Translations under genes and position numbers: made by a program
The notes under the pieces: generated by a model
The model's database searches: none
What the model was told of the DNA's origin: nothing
The model's input: only the letters and a program-made list of their open reading frames with translations
Shown here: positions 1 through 6,043 of the stretch, in pieces
Layout of the letters: each line of letters opens with the position of its first letter
How positions within the stretch are numbered: the stretch's first letter is position 1
Source of the DNA: an uncultured Oceanospirillaceae bacterium
Lineage (GTDB): Bacteria > Pseudomonadota > Gammaproteobacteria > Pseudomonadales > Balneatricaceae
Length of the DNA stretch: 6,043 nucleotides
Direction: 5' to 3'
NCBI GenBank assembly: GCA_946221045.1
Contig: CAMIIY010000138.1
Span: 1-6,043 of the forward strand

Positions 1-225
1 GAGTTAAATTTACTTATATACATTAAAAATATGTCAGCTTATGTTTCAGAGTCTATATTGTCTGTTTGCTCTGAAGGGGGTATAAGTCGAACGGATTATC
101 ATGGTGTTTTGAAAGAAGCTAACGTTATTAGGTCGCGTTATTTTTCGAAACCATATTCTCTTGTTTTACAGTCCTGTTTCTATGCAAAGTTGTTTTTTTG
201 GCGGTTTTTAAGTAAACGGCATTGA
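1..225 (+). CDS. 3' end of an upstream gene, product not recognised (possibly a glycosyltransferase)
   Basis: The reading frame is open from the first base of the window to a TGA at 223-225, giving 74 residues. The first ATG in frame is at 31, but the frame is already open before it, so this is most likely the C-terminus of a gene that begins upstream. No diagnostic motif is visible. The tail is basic and aromatic (ending LFFWRFLSKRH), which would suit a peripheral membrane protein such as a glycosyltransferase. That assignment rests mainly on the neighbouring genes and is inference. The DNA is AT-rich (about 35% GC in a sampled line), like the following gene. Its stop lies 11 bases before the ATG of the next gene, so the two are probably in one operon and translationally close. 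Confidence 0.55.
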   Translation, partial: ELNLLIYIKNMSAYVSESILSVCSEGGISRTDYHGVLKEANVIRSRYFSKPYSLVLQSCFYAKLFFWRFLSKRH

Positions 226-236
226 GCGTTGAAGTT

Positions 237-932
237 ATGATTTCTGTTTGCATTGCTACCTATAATGGCGCTGATTTTATTTCGGATCAGCTTTTATCTG
301 TGCTTTCGCAGGTTGGTGGTGCTGACGAAATTATTATATCTGATAATTTATCTTCTGATTCTACGCTTGAAGTTATTAGGTCTATAGGTGACTCAAGAAT
401 TCATATTTTTTCTGAAAGTAAGAAAGGTGTTGTTTGTAACTTTCAGAACGCACTTGCTCATGCATCAGGTGATTTCATATTTTTGACTGATCAGGATGAT
501 GTTTGGTTGCCTGGAAAAGTAGAAAAAGTTATTCAAAGTTTAAAGAACTCTGATCTGGTTTTGCATGACGCTAATGTGGTGGATGCCAACCTTAATCTGA
601 TAGCCCATTCTTTATTTTCTATTCATAAGTCTTCTCCTGGGTTGATCAAAAATTGGTATAAAAATAGTTATGTTGGTTGTTGTATGGCCTTTCGTAGGCA
701 GGTGCTTGATGCTGCGTTGCCTATTCCTGATAGTGTTGCTATGCATGACTGGTGGATTGGTTTAGTTGCTGAGTCACGCTTTCGGGTTGAATTTATCAAT
801 GAGCCTTTAATCCAATACAGACGTCATCTATCCAATGCTTCTGAGACGTCTGGTCAGTCAAAGTCAACGTTTATGCAAAAAATTGGGTGGAGAGCGAGTA
901 TCGCTTACAACTTGCTTAAATTACAGTTTTGA
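237..932 (+). CDS. Family 2 glycosyltransferase (GT-A fold, rhamnosyltransferase-like)
   Basis: This 231-residue protein is predicted to transfer a sugar from a nucleotide donor to the growing lipid-linked polysaccharide unit at the cytoplasmic face of the inner membrane. The N-terminus ISVCIATYNG (residues 2-11) is the classic first strand of GT2 enzymes. The metal-binding motif appears as LTDQDDVW (83-90, DxD = D85/D87), and HDWW (170-173) is the later motif where the catalytic base usually sits. YRRH (194-197) follows it. The donor-binding loop is atypical: SDNLSSDST (35-43) where relatives commonly have SDDGSTDDT, although D36 is kept. I chose ATG 237 because the product then begins right at the conserved strand. 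A TTG at 222, overlapping the upstream stop, would add five residues. The gene is AT-rich compared with downstream genes, which suggests separate ancestry. Donor and acceptor cannot be read from sequence. Confidence 0.88.
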   Translation: MISVCIATYNGADFISDQLLSVLSQVGGADEIIISDNLSSDSTLEVIRSIGDSRIHIFSESKKGVVCNFQNALAHASGDFIFLTDQDDVWLPGKVEKVIQSLKNSDLVLHDANVVDANLNLIAHSLFSIHKSSPGLIKNWYKNSYVGCCMAFRRQVLDAALPIPDSVAMHDWWIGLVAESRFRVEFINEPLIQYRRHLSNASETSGQSKSTFMQKIGWRASIAYNLLKLQF

Positions 933-991
933 GTTTCTGAACATCACTGATGCAATCAAGCAATGTGAACCTATGAATATCTCCGGATAAG

Positions 992-1876
992 ATGATAGTT
1001 ACAAAAAAACCTACAGTTGCTGTTTTGATGACCGCATTCAACGGTATGCGTTGGATTGAGGAGCAGGTTAACTCCATTCTTAATCAGGTAGGAGTCACTG
1101 TAACTTTGTTCGTCAGTGTGGACGTTTCTGACGATGGCACTGCTGACTGGGTTAAACAGTTATCAGGGCGCCTTGATAATGTTGTGATGTTACCTTATGG
1201 CCAGTGCTATGGTGGTGCAGGGCCAAATTTCTTGCGCTTGGTCAGGGTAGTAGACTTTACCGGTTTCGATGCCGTTGCATTCGCCGATCAGGATGATATC
1301 TGGTTTGACTCTAAGTTGGAGCGGGCCTGCTCTTTTATCGCCGCTGGTCGCTGTGATGTGTATTCATCAAATGTGATGGCGGTCTGGCCAGATGGCAAGC
1401 AGAAGCTCATTAACAAAGCGTTCAAGCAAAAAAAGTACGATCACTTTTTTGAGGCTGCAGGTCCGGGCTGTACTTACGTCTTCTCTCGCTCAGCCATGCA
1501 GGCTTTTCAGTCTTTTCTCTACCATGCGGCTCATAAGGCCAACTCAATAGCCCTGCACGACTGGCTGGCATATGCTTTTTGCAGGGAGGCTGGTTATGTC
1601 TGGCTTCTCGATGCGCAACCGTCCATGCTATACCGGCAGCATGAGCGTAACCAGGTCGGTATCAACAGAGGTTTCTCTGCCTATCTGAAACGATTTCGAC
1701 TTTTGCATGCTAAATGGTACAGGTCGCAAGTGATGGCGATTACCCAGTTAGTTGCGCCGAGATACAGCGAACGTTTCCAGAGCCGGATATTTATTTTGTC
1801 GAACGTGTTTTCATTGCGGAGGCGAACTACTGATTGTTTGCTCCTGATGTGTTTTACTCTGTTTGGATTTTACTGA
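992..1876 (+). CDS. Family 2 glycosyltransferase, second copy (rhamnosyltransferase-like)
   Basis: This is a 294-residue GT2 enzyme, a distant paralogue of the preceding gene, probably adding another sugar to the lipid-linked repeat unit. Visible motifs in order are VLMTAFNG (11-18, first strand), VSDDGTADW (45-53, nucleotide-binding loop), ADQDDIW (98-104, DxD metal site D99/D101), ALHDW (187-191, likely catalytic-base region) and YRQHERNQVG (214-223). The last motif is common near the end of rhamnosyltransferase-like GT2 proteins. The C-terminus has basic RRR followed by a short hydrophobic stretch (about 283-294), possibly a membrane-contacting helix. Length and motif set look complete. 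The ATG at 992 lies 59 bases after the previous stop, and only a weak GGA-type ribosome site precedes it. GC content here is clearly higher than in the first glycosyltransferase. The exact sugar is unknown. Confidence 0.88.
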   Translation: MIVTKKPTVAVLMTAFNGMRWIEEQVNSILNQVGVTVTLFVSVDVSDDGTADWVKQLSGRLDNVVMLPYGQCYGGAGPNFLRLVRVVDFTGFDAVAFADQDDIWFDSKLERACSFIAAGRCDVYSSNVMAVWPDGKQKLINKAFKQKKYDHFFEAAGPGCTYVFSRSAMQAFQSFLYHAAHKANSIALHDWLAYAFCREAGYVWLLDAQPSMLYRQHERNQVGINRGFSAYLKRFRLLHAKWYRSQVMAITQLVAPRYSERFQSRIFILSNVFSLRRRTTDCLLLMCFTLFGFY

Positions 1877-1899
1877 GATCTCTTTTCTGGAATGATTTT

Positions 1900-1904
1900 G
1901 GGAG
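1900..1904 (+). promoter_or_regulatory. Ribosome binding site of manC (GGGAG)
   Basis: GGGAG lies five bases before the ATG at 1910, a good Shine-Dalgarno match and spacing. The earlier in-frame ATG at 1892 has only TCTGGA directly against it. This site therefore favours 1910 as the true start, which removes six residues (MILGDT) that precede the conserved N-terminus of the family. Confidence 0.6.
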
Positions 1905-1909
1905 ACACT

Positions 1910-3316
1910 ATGATTGTCCCAGTCATCATGGCTGGTGGTTTTGGGTCACGCCTTTGGCCGTTGTCTCGTCAGCTGAACCCGAAGCAGTTCTTGAGGCTTT
2001 GCGGTGATGCCTCCCTGTTGCAGCAGACTTTACTCCGTTTGAATGGGATTGAGACTGCGCCACCCACCATTATCTGCAATGAAGATCATCGTTTTCTGGT
2101 TGCTGAGCAACTCAGGCAGCTTTCTGTATCTGAAGCATCCATTCTGCTTGAACCGGTTGGCCGCAATACGGCACCCGCCATTGCTTTGGCCGCGCTAAAT
2201 CTTATCAATTCAGGTCAGGACCCGGTTTTGCTTGTTTTGGCAGCGGACCACTTTATGGCCGATCAGAAAGCCTTTACTGAAGCTGTCCATGACGCAGCCC
2301 TTCTGGCGCATCAGGATAAACTTGTTACGTTTGGTATTATGCCGACCCATGCTGAGACTGGGTACGGTTATATTCAAAGAGGCATGGCTTTTTCACCTGA
2401 GGGTTTCCTGGTCGAGGGGTTTGTCGAAAAGCCAGATGCTGAGACCGCACAAGGTTTTCTGGATTCCGGGGATTACTACTGGAACAGTGGCATGTTCATG
2501 TTTAAAGCGAGTAATTATCTTCATGCGCTAGGTGAGTTTCGTCCTGATATTTTGGCTGCTTGCACTGCTGCCATCGCAGACACTGCGCAGGACCTTGACT
2601 TTATTCGGGTGGATCAGGAGGCATTTGCTACCTGTCCTGAAAGCTCCATAGATTATGCTGTTATGGAAAGAACGGATAACGCAGTGGTGATCCCTCTGGA
2701 TGCTGGATGGAGTGATATTGGCTCATGGTCAGCCCTTTGGGAGTTAGGTGATAAAGACCAGGACGGTAACGTTTTTAAAGGTGATGTGTTGGCGCATAAA
2801 TCACTTAACAGTCTGATTTATGCAGAACATAAACTGGTTGCAGCGATAGGCGTTGAAAACCTGATTGTTGTTGAAACAAAAGATGCTGTTTTGGTGGCTG
2901 ACAAATCCCGTGTTCAGGACGTCAAGTCGGTGGTTGAGACAATTAAAAAGCAGGGGCGCTGTGAGTATCTCAATCACAGAGAAGTTTATCGGCCTTGGGG
3001 CATGTATGATGCTATTGGGGATGGTGAGCGTTATCAGGTTAAGCGTATTACTGTGAAACCGGGAGCTCGCTTATCCCTGCAGATGCATCACCATCGTGCT
3101 GAACACTGGATTGTTGTAAGCGGCACAGCCAAAGTGACGATAGAGGGTCAAACGACGATGTTGACGGAAAATCAGTCGACCTATATTCCGATTGGCGCGA
3201 TGCACAGGTTAGAAAATCCAGGCAAAGTAGCGCTTGAAATCATTGAAGTGCAGTCAGGTGGATATTTGGGTGAGGATGATATTGTGCGTTTTGATGATCA
3301 GTATGGTCGTGAATAG
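1910..3316 (+). CDS. manC: Mannose-1-phosphate guanylyltransferase / mannose-6-phosphate isomerase (bifunctional)
   Basis: This 468-residue cytosolic enzyme is of the ManC/AlgA/CpsB/WbpW family. It makes GDP-mannose from mannose-1-phosphate and GTP, and usually also isomerises fructose-6-phosphate and mannose-6-phosphate. The N-terminal nucleotidyltransferase domain (about 1-280) has the pyrophosphorylase signature [13 protein letters not shown] (8-20) with NPKQF (23-27), [10 protein letters not shown] (81-90), VEKPD (172-176), WNSGMF (191-196), SIDYAVMER (246-254) and [10 protein letters not shown] (264-273). The C-terminal type II isomerase cupin (about 355-468) has RPWG (361-364) and [10 protein letters not shown] (391-400). 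Its presumed metal ligands are Q391, H393, E398 and H432, so both domains look intact. The length is normal for the family. The next gene follows after 26 bases. GDP-mannose may be used as mannose or passed to GDP-rhamnose, GDP-fucose or related routes encoded elsewhere; no manB or gmd is in this window. Confidence 0.97.
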   Translation: MIVPVIMAGGFGSRLWPLSRQLNPKQFLRLCGDASLLQQTLLRLNGIETAPPTIICNEDHRFLVAEQLRQLSVSEASILLEPVGRNTAPAIALAALNLINSGQDPVLLVLAADHFMADQKAFTEAVHDAALLAHQDKLVTFGIMPTHAETGYGYIQRGMAFSPEGFLVEGFVEKPDAETAQGFLDSGDYYWNSGMFMFKASNYLHALGEFRPDILAACTAAIADTAQDLDFIRVDQEAFATCPESSIDYAVMERTDNAVVIPLDAGWSDIGSWSALWELGDKDQDGNVFKGDVLAHKSLNSLIYAEHKLVAAIGVENLIVVETKDAVLVADKSRVQDVKSVVETIKKQGRCEYLNHREVYRPWGMYDAIGDGERYQVKRITVKPGARLSLQMHHHRAEHWIVVSGTAKVTIEGQTTMLTENQSTYIPIGAMHRLENPGKVALEIIEVQSGGYLGEDDIVRFDDQYGRE

Positions 3317-3342
3317 GCCTCTCGGTTTGTGAGTTTTATATC

Positions 3343-4293
3343 ATGACATCTGTTTTATTAACGGGTGCCACCGGTTTTGTGGGTGGCGCGGTGATGCGTT
3401 ATCTCAACCAAATGCATGATATCCGCGTGAATGCGTCCGTTAGACACCCAGTCACTCCTATCAGTAATGTCACTTTTTTTGAGATTGATTTGACGGGCAG
3501 TACTTGTTGGGAAAAAGCCCTTAAAGACTGTGATGTGGTTATTCATATGGCAGCAAGGGTGCATATTATGCGTGATGCGCATACCGACCCCTTAAGTGAA
3601 TTTCGTCGTGTAAATGTAGAGCCAACGCTTAATCTTGCCCGGCAGGCTGCAGCTTCAGGCGTGAAACGCTTTATTTTCATTAGCACTGTTAAGGTCAATG
3701 GAGAACTCACAGAGCCTGGAAAACCCTTTACGGAGCTTGACCTCCCTGATCCTCAAGAGCCTTATGCATGTTCTAAATGGGAAGCAGAGCAAGGGTTGCA
3801 GAAGATTTCTGAGGAGACTGGTCTGGAAGTTGTAATAATTCGTCCGCCACTTGTTTACGGTCCGGGCGTTAAAGGCAATTTTGCGAGTCTGATTAGATTG
3901 ATGGCTAAGAAATTGCCTCTGCCTTTTGGAGCGATCCATAACAGACGTTCCTTGATTGGATTAGATAATCTTGTGCACTTTATCTCAGCCTGCGTTGATC
4001 ATCCCGCGGCGGCCAATCAGGTGTTTCTAGTGGCAGATGGAGATGATCTTTCTCTCGCGGAGTTAATGCACAGCTTATCTGATGCGATGGGTCAGTCAGC
4101 CCGGTTGTTGCCTGTCCCTCAAAAGTTCTTATGGTATGCGATGACCATCATTGGTAAAAAGAAAACCGCTCAGCGATTGTTGGGTTCACTTCAAGTGGAT
4201 TGCGCAAAGGCCAGGACTTTACTTGGCTGGACACCGCCGGTGTCTGTTGCAGAAGGGATTAAGCGATGTGTTACCGCCGAGCTGAAATTATGA
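3343..4293 (+). CDS. wbpV: NAD(P)-dependent sugar epimerase/4-ketoreductase, WbpV/WreQ-like (extended SDR)
   Basis: This is a 316-residue extended short-chain dehydrogenase of the NAD-dependent epimerase/dehydratase family. The dinucleotide-binding motif TGATGFVGG (7-15) gives GxxGxxG at G8/G11/G14. D64, in the segment DVVIHMAARVH, follows the next strands. FISTVKVNGE (112-121) supplies the catalytic Ser/Thr at 114-115, and YACSK (141-145) supplies the Tyr-Lys pair Y141/K145. RPPLVYGPGVKGNF (167-180) is the substrate-domain signature. This set resembles WbpV of Pseudomonas O-antigen clusters and WreQ of Rhizobium etli, which reduces UDP-4-keto-6-deoxy-GlcNAc to UDP-QuiNAc. The WbpM-like dehydratase downstream, which would make that substrate, supports this role. 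A UDP-GlcNAc or UDP-Glc 4-epimerase remains possible, and QuiNAc versus FucNAc as product cannot be decided. The start has a weak GAG site nine bases upstream, and the end overlaps the next gene by ATGA. Confidence 0.88.
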   Translation: MTSVLLTGATGFVGGAVMRYLNQMHDIRVNASVRHPVTPISNVTFFEIDLTGSTCWEKALKDCDVVIHMAARVHIMRDAHTDPLSEFRRVNVEPTLNLARQAAASGVKRFIFISTVKVNGELTEPGKPFTELDLPDPQEPYACSKWEAEQGLQKISEETGLEVVIIRPPLVYGPGVKGNFASLIRLMAKKLPLPFGAIHNRRSLIGLDNLVHFISACVDHPAAANQVFLVADGDDLSLAELMHSLSDAMGQSARLLPVPQKFLWYAMTIIGKKKTAQRLLGSLQVDCAKARTLLGWTPPVSVAEGIKRCVTAELKL

Positions 4294-4841
4294 TCCGCGC
4301 ATTTGATATCGCATTATCCTTTCTCGGTTTGGTGTTTGGTTGCCCGGTGATGTTGATTTTAGCGCTGGGAGGTTTGCTGGATACCGGTTCGCCAATGTTT
4401 CGCCAGAAGCGTGTAGGTCGGCATCAAAAGCCTTTTATCCTGATTAAATTTCGCACGATGAAACCAGAAACAGCACATGTGCCTACGCACTTGGCCGAGG
4501 CGTCATCGGTAACACGTTATGGTCAGTTTTTGCGGAGAACTAAATTGGATGAGTTGCCGCAATTATGGAATGTGTTGAAAGGGGATATGAGCTTAGTCGG
4601 ACCGCGTCCCTGTTTATATGATCAAACGGAGTTGATCGCTGAGAGGCAGCGGCGTGGTGTTTTCAGGGTACGCCCCGGTATCACCGGTCTGGCTCAGGTG
4701 AGTGGTATTGATATGTCACAGCCAGCCAGATTGGCTGACAGGGATGCTGAAATGCTGGCCACACTTAACCTTGCAAACTACTTTGGCTATATCTTCAAAA
4801 CCATGCTTGGAAAAGGCAGTGGCGATCGGGTCCGGCAATGA
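4290..4841 (+). CDS. Initiating sugar transferase, small monotopic phosphoglycosyl transferase (PglC/WreU-like)
   Basis: This 183-residue bacterial sugar transferase is predicted to move a sugar-1-phosphate from a UDP-sugar to undecaprenyl phosphate, the first membrane step of repeat-unit assembly. The N-terminal hydrophobic segment (about 3-30) contains a proline at P19, as expected for the re-entrant helix of monotopic enzymes. Downstream are FRQKRVGR (37-44), KFRTMK (53-58) and [18 protein letters not shown] (84-101), with the catalytic D87-E88 dyad. VGPRP (103-107) and [12 protein letters not shown] (128-139) follow. It is the minimal PglC-like core: it lacks the extra N-terminal membrane bundle of WcaJ/WbaP enzymes. 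I chose ATG 4290 because it forms an ATGA overlap with the preceding stop, indicating translational coupling, and gives the usual N-terminus. An ATG at 4266 would add eight residues. The likely substrate is the UDP-QuiNAc/FucNAc-type sugar made by the flanking genes (inference). Confidence 0.93.
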   Translation: MIRAFDIALSFLGLVFGCPVMLILALGGLLDTGSPMFRQKRVGRHQKPFILIKFRTMKPETAHVPTHLAEASSVTRYGQFLRRTKLDELPQLWNVLKGDMSLVGPRPCLYDQTELIAERQRRGVFRVRPGITGLAQVSGIDMSQPARLADRDAEMLATLNLANYFGYIFKTMLGKGSGDRVRQ

Positions 4842-4884
4842 TGGCAGACTGTGTTGAATCAATTTACCTAAAGTTTGCGATGTC

Positions 4885-4924
4885 GGGTCTTCAGGCTGTT
4901 TTTAAATTGCAATTCAGTAGACCC
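4885..4924. repeat. Inverted repeat in the spacer before the dehydratase gene
   Basis: GGGTCT at 4885-4890 is exactly complementary to AGACCC at 4919-4924, separated by 28 bases. The loop holds a perfect 10-base palindrome, AATTGCAATT (4905-4914), and a T-run (4899-4903). No T-run follows the outer right arm, so it does not look like a standard rho-independent terminator. It sits in the longest gap of the cluster (4842-4956, 115 bases). It could be a transcript hairpin that tunes expression of the downstream gene or shields an mRNA end. With six-base arms it could also be chance. No convincing sigma-70 promoter is visible in the spacer. Confidence 0.3.
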
Positions 4925-4956
4925 ATTAGGTCCAGCTAAACAATAGTGAAGTAGAG

Positions 4957-6043
4957 ATGCAACCGATACTAAATAACGATACTACTTTACATTCTTTTCT
5001 CCTGTCTCTGGGGCGTACGCGGAAGAAAATACTCATGGTTCTGGCTGACCTGTGTGTACTCCCATTTGCCTTGTGGTCTGCTTATGCGCTGAGGCTGGCG
5101 AACTGGTGGCCAGCTGATTTTCTGACTGAAGCGTTGCCTGCTTTTATGATCCTTCCCGTTCTGGGTGTGTTTGTCTTCATGCGACTGGGCTTGTACCGCG
5201 CTGTTGTCCGTTATATGGGTATCCAGGCTATTTGGGCTGTTCTGAAAGGCGTTATTGTCCTTTCTGCTTGCCTCTATCTTGTCGCTTTTGTATTGGATTT
5301 TGCTCCCTTCCCCCGGTCTGTGCCGATCATATTTGCAATGGCAGCGCTGATTTATGTGGGTGGCAGCCGATTACTGGTACGCAGTTATTATCAGTGGTTG
5401 TTAAAACACTTTGTTGAAAAAGAATCGGTTCTAATTTACGGGGCTGGCAATTCGGGTGCTCAATTAGCGACGGCGATAGCCGGTGGTGCTGAATATCGGC
5501 CTGTTGGATTTATTGATGATGATTCAGCTCTTTCCGGGGGAACGGTATGCGGGTTGAGGGTTTATCACCCTGACAACATAGCTCAGACAGTAGAAGAGCT
5601 GGGTGTGTCTTATATCCTTCTGGCGCTACCTAATATTACGAAATCACGCCGACGCGAAATAATAGAATCACTGTCAGATCTTGCTATCCATGTCAAAACC
5701 ATGCCTTCCGTTGCGGATATTGTTTCCGGAGAATCCATTGATAGCCTGAGAGAGGTGTCGCTGGAAGATTTGCTTGGCAGGGAGCCTGTACCCCCGCATC
5801 AGGAGCTTTTATCACGCTGTATTAAAGACAAAGTGGTAATGGTGACTGGTGCTGGGGGATCAATAGGTTCGGAACTCTGCCGACAAGTGCTGCAGCAAAT
5901 GCCTAAGGCGTTGATTTTATTTGATATAAGCGAATATGCACTATATCAGATTGAGCAGGAACTGCAGCGGGAACAATCCGTTCGTTCATTAAGTATTGAT
6001 CTATATCCTGTCTTGGGTTCAGTCACTGATAAAGCCCGTATAG
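4957..6043 (+). CDS. wbpM: Membrane-bound UDP-GlcNAc 4,6-dehydratase, WbpM/PglF/CapD family (3' end outside window)
   Basis: The frame is open from ATG 4957 to the window end: 362 codons of a family usually around 600-670 residues, so the gene is cut by the window edge rather than broken. The N-terminal part has about four membrane segments (roughly 25-47, 60-77, 91-113 and 122-138). A Rossmann-like domain follows with YGAGNSGAQL (161-170) and GFIDDD (184-189). The SDR catalytic domain then begins with VTGAGGSIGSEL (296-307, GxxGxxG at G298/G301/G304), and D323 in LFDISEYALY (321-330) probably contacts the cofactor ribose. The catalytic triad lies beyond the window. Members convert UDP-GlcNAc to UDP-4-keto-6-deoxy-HexNAc at the inner membrane, feeding QuiNAc, FucNAc or bacillosamine-type sugars. 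The start is fixed by an in-frame stop at 4927-4929 with no other ATG between. A GAAG (4948-4951) precedes it by five bases. Confidence 0.95.
   Translation, partial: MQPILNNDTTLHSFLLSLGRTRKKILMVLADLCVLPFALWSAYALRLANWWPADFLTEALPAFMILPVLGVFVFMRLGLYRAVVRYMGIQAIWAVLKGVIVLSACLYLVAFVLDFAPFPRSVPIIFAMAALIYVGGSRLLVRSYYQWLLKHFVEKESVLIYGAGNSGAQLATAIAGGAEYRPVGFIDDDSALSGGTVCGLRVYHPDNIAQTVEELGVSYILLALPNITKSRRREIIESLSDLAIHVKTMPSVADIVSGESIDSLREVSLEDLLGREPVPPHQELLSRCIKDKVVMVTGAGGSIGSELCRQVLQQMPKALILFDISEYALYQIEQELQREQSVRSLSIDLYPVLGSVTDKARI

Noticed and set aside
933..991. Possible frameshifted continuation of the first glycosyltransferase into the 59-base gap
   Set aside because: Another frame is open for about 18 codons up to a TAA at 988-990, but it shows no glycosyltransferase-like tail. 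The gene already carries all expected motifs, so a frameshift is not needed to explain it.
1892..1909. Upstream ATG of manC at 1892
   Set aside because: It adds six residues without a properly spaced ribosome site. ATG 1910 has GGGAG five bases upstream and begins at the conserved family N-terminus.
2232..2531. 99-codon ORF on the + strand inside manC
   Set aside because: It lies in another frame entirely within manC, whose protein motifs are continuous across this stretch. The alternative product has no recognisable domain.
2865..3056. 63-codon + strand ORF inside manC
   Set aside because: It is a frame shadow. The manC frame here encodes the linker and the beginning of the cupin domain.
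3358..3939. Two reverse-strand ORFs (3358-3582 and 3655-3939) opposite the SDR gene
   Set aside because: They are antisense to the well-supported SDR coding region, including its NAD-binding and YxxxK motifs, and their products have no recognisable features.
5232..5417. 61-codon + strand ORF
   Set aside because: It is a shadow of the dehydratase frame, which encodes membrane segments 3-4 here. The Cys-rich product is a by-product of that frame.
1..6043. CRISPR arrays, tRNA/rRNA genes, insertion sequences or phage defence genes
   Set aside because: No repeat-spacer pattern, RNA gene signature, transposase motif or terminal inverted repeats were seen. The window is almost wholly occupied by polysaccharide genes.

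Overview
The window is part of a surface-polysaccharide (O-antigen or capsule type) biosynthesis cluster. Every gene lies on the + strand, tightly spaced and probably co-transcribed. The set suggests a gammaproteobacterium: a ManC/AlgA-type bifunctional enzyme, then a WbpV-like reductase, a small PglC-type phosphoglycosyl transferase and a WbpM-like dehydratase. A Pseudomonas/Oceanospirillales-like lineage fits, but the genus cannot be fixed from this sequence. Base composition changes along the window. Sampled 60-base lines in the first ~950 bases are about 35% GC, while lines further on are about 48-55%. This is common where variable glycosyltransferase cassettes meet more conserved flanking genes.

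Layout: (1) 1-225, the 3' end of a gene that begins upstream, product not recognised. (2) 237-932, a GT2 glycosyltransferase in AT-rich DNA. (3) 992-1876, a second, diverged GT2 glycosyltransferase. (4) 1910-3316, manC, mannose-1-phosphate guanylyltransferase fused to a type II mannose-6-phosphate isomerase cupin. (5) 3343-4293, an SDR-type NAD(P)-dependent sugar epimerase/4-ketoreductase of the WbpV/WreQ kind. (6) 4290-4841, a monotopic initiating phosphoglycosyl transferase, joined to the preceding gene by an ATGA overlap. (7) A 115-base spacer with an inverted repeat and a doubtful 33-codon ORF. (8) 4957 to the window end, the first 362 codons of a membrane-bound UDP-GlcNAc 4,6-dehydratase (WbpM/PglF/CapD family). 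Its stop codon lies beyond the window.

Inferred pathway: the dehydratase converts UDP-GlcNAc to a 4-keto-6-deoxy sugar nucleotide. The SDR enzyme reduces it to UDP-QuiNAc or UDP-FucNAc. The small phosphoglycosyl transferase moves the sugar-1-phosphate onto undecaprenyl phosphate to start the repeat unit. ManC supplies GDP-mannose, directly or for derived sugars, and the two GT2 enzymes extend the lipid-linked oligosaccharide. This is a recognisable pathway type, and I see no clearly new biological system. The points of most interest are the pairing of a WbpV-like enzyme with a PglC-type initiator, the composition break near base 950, and the spacer before the dehydratase.
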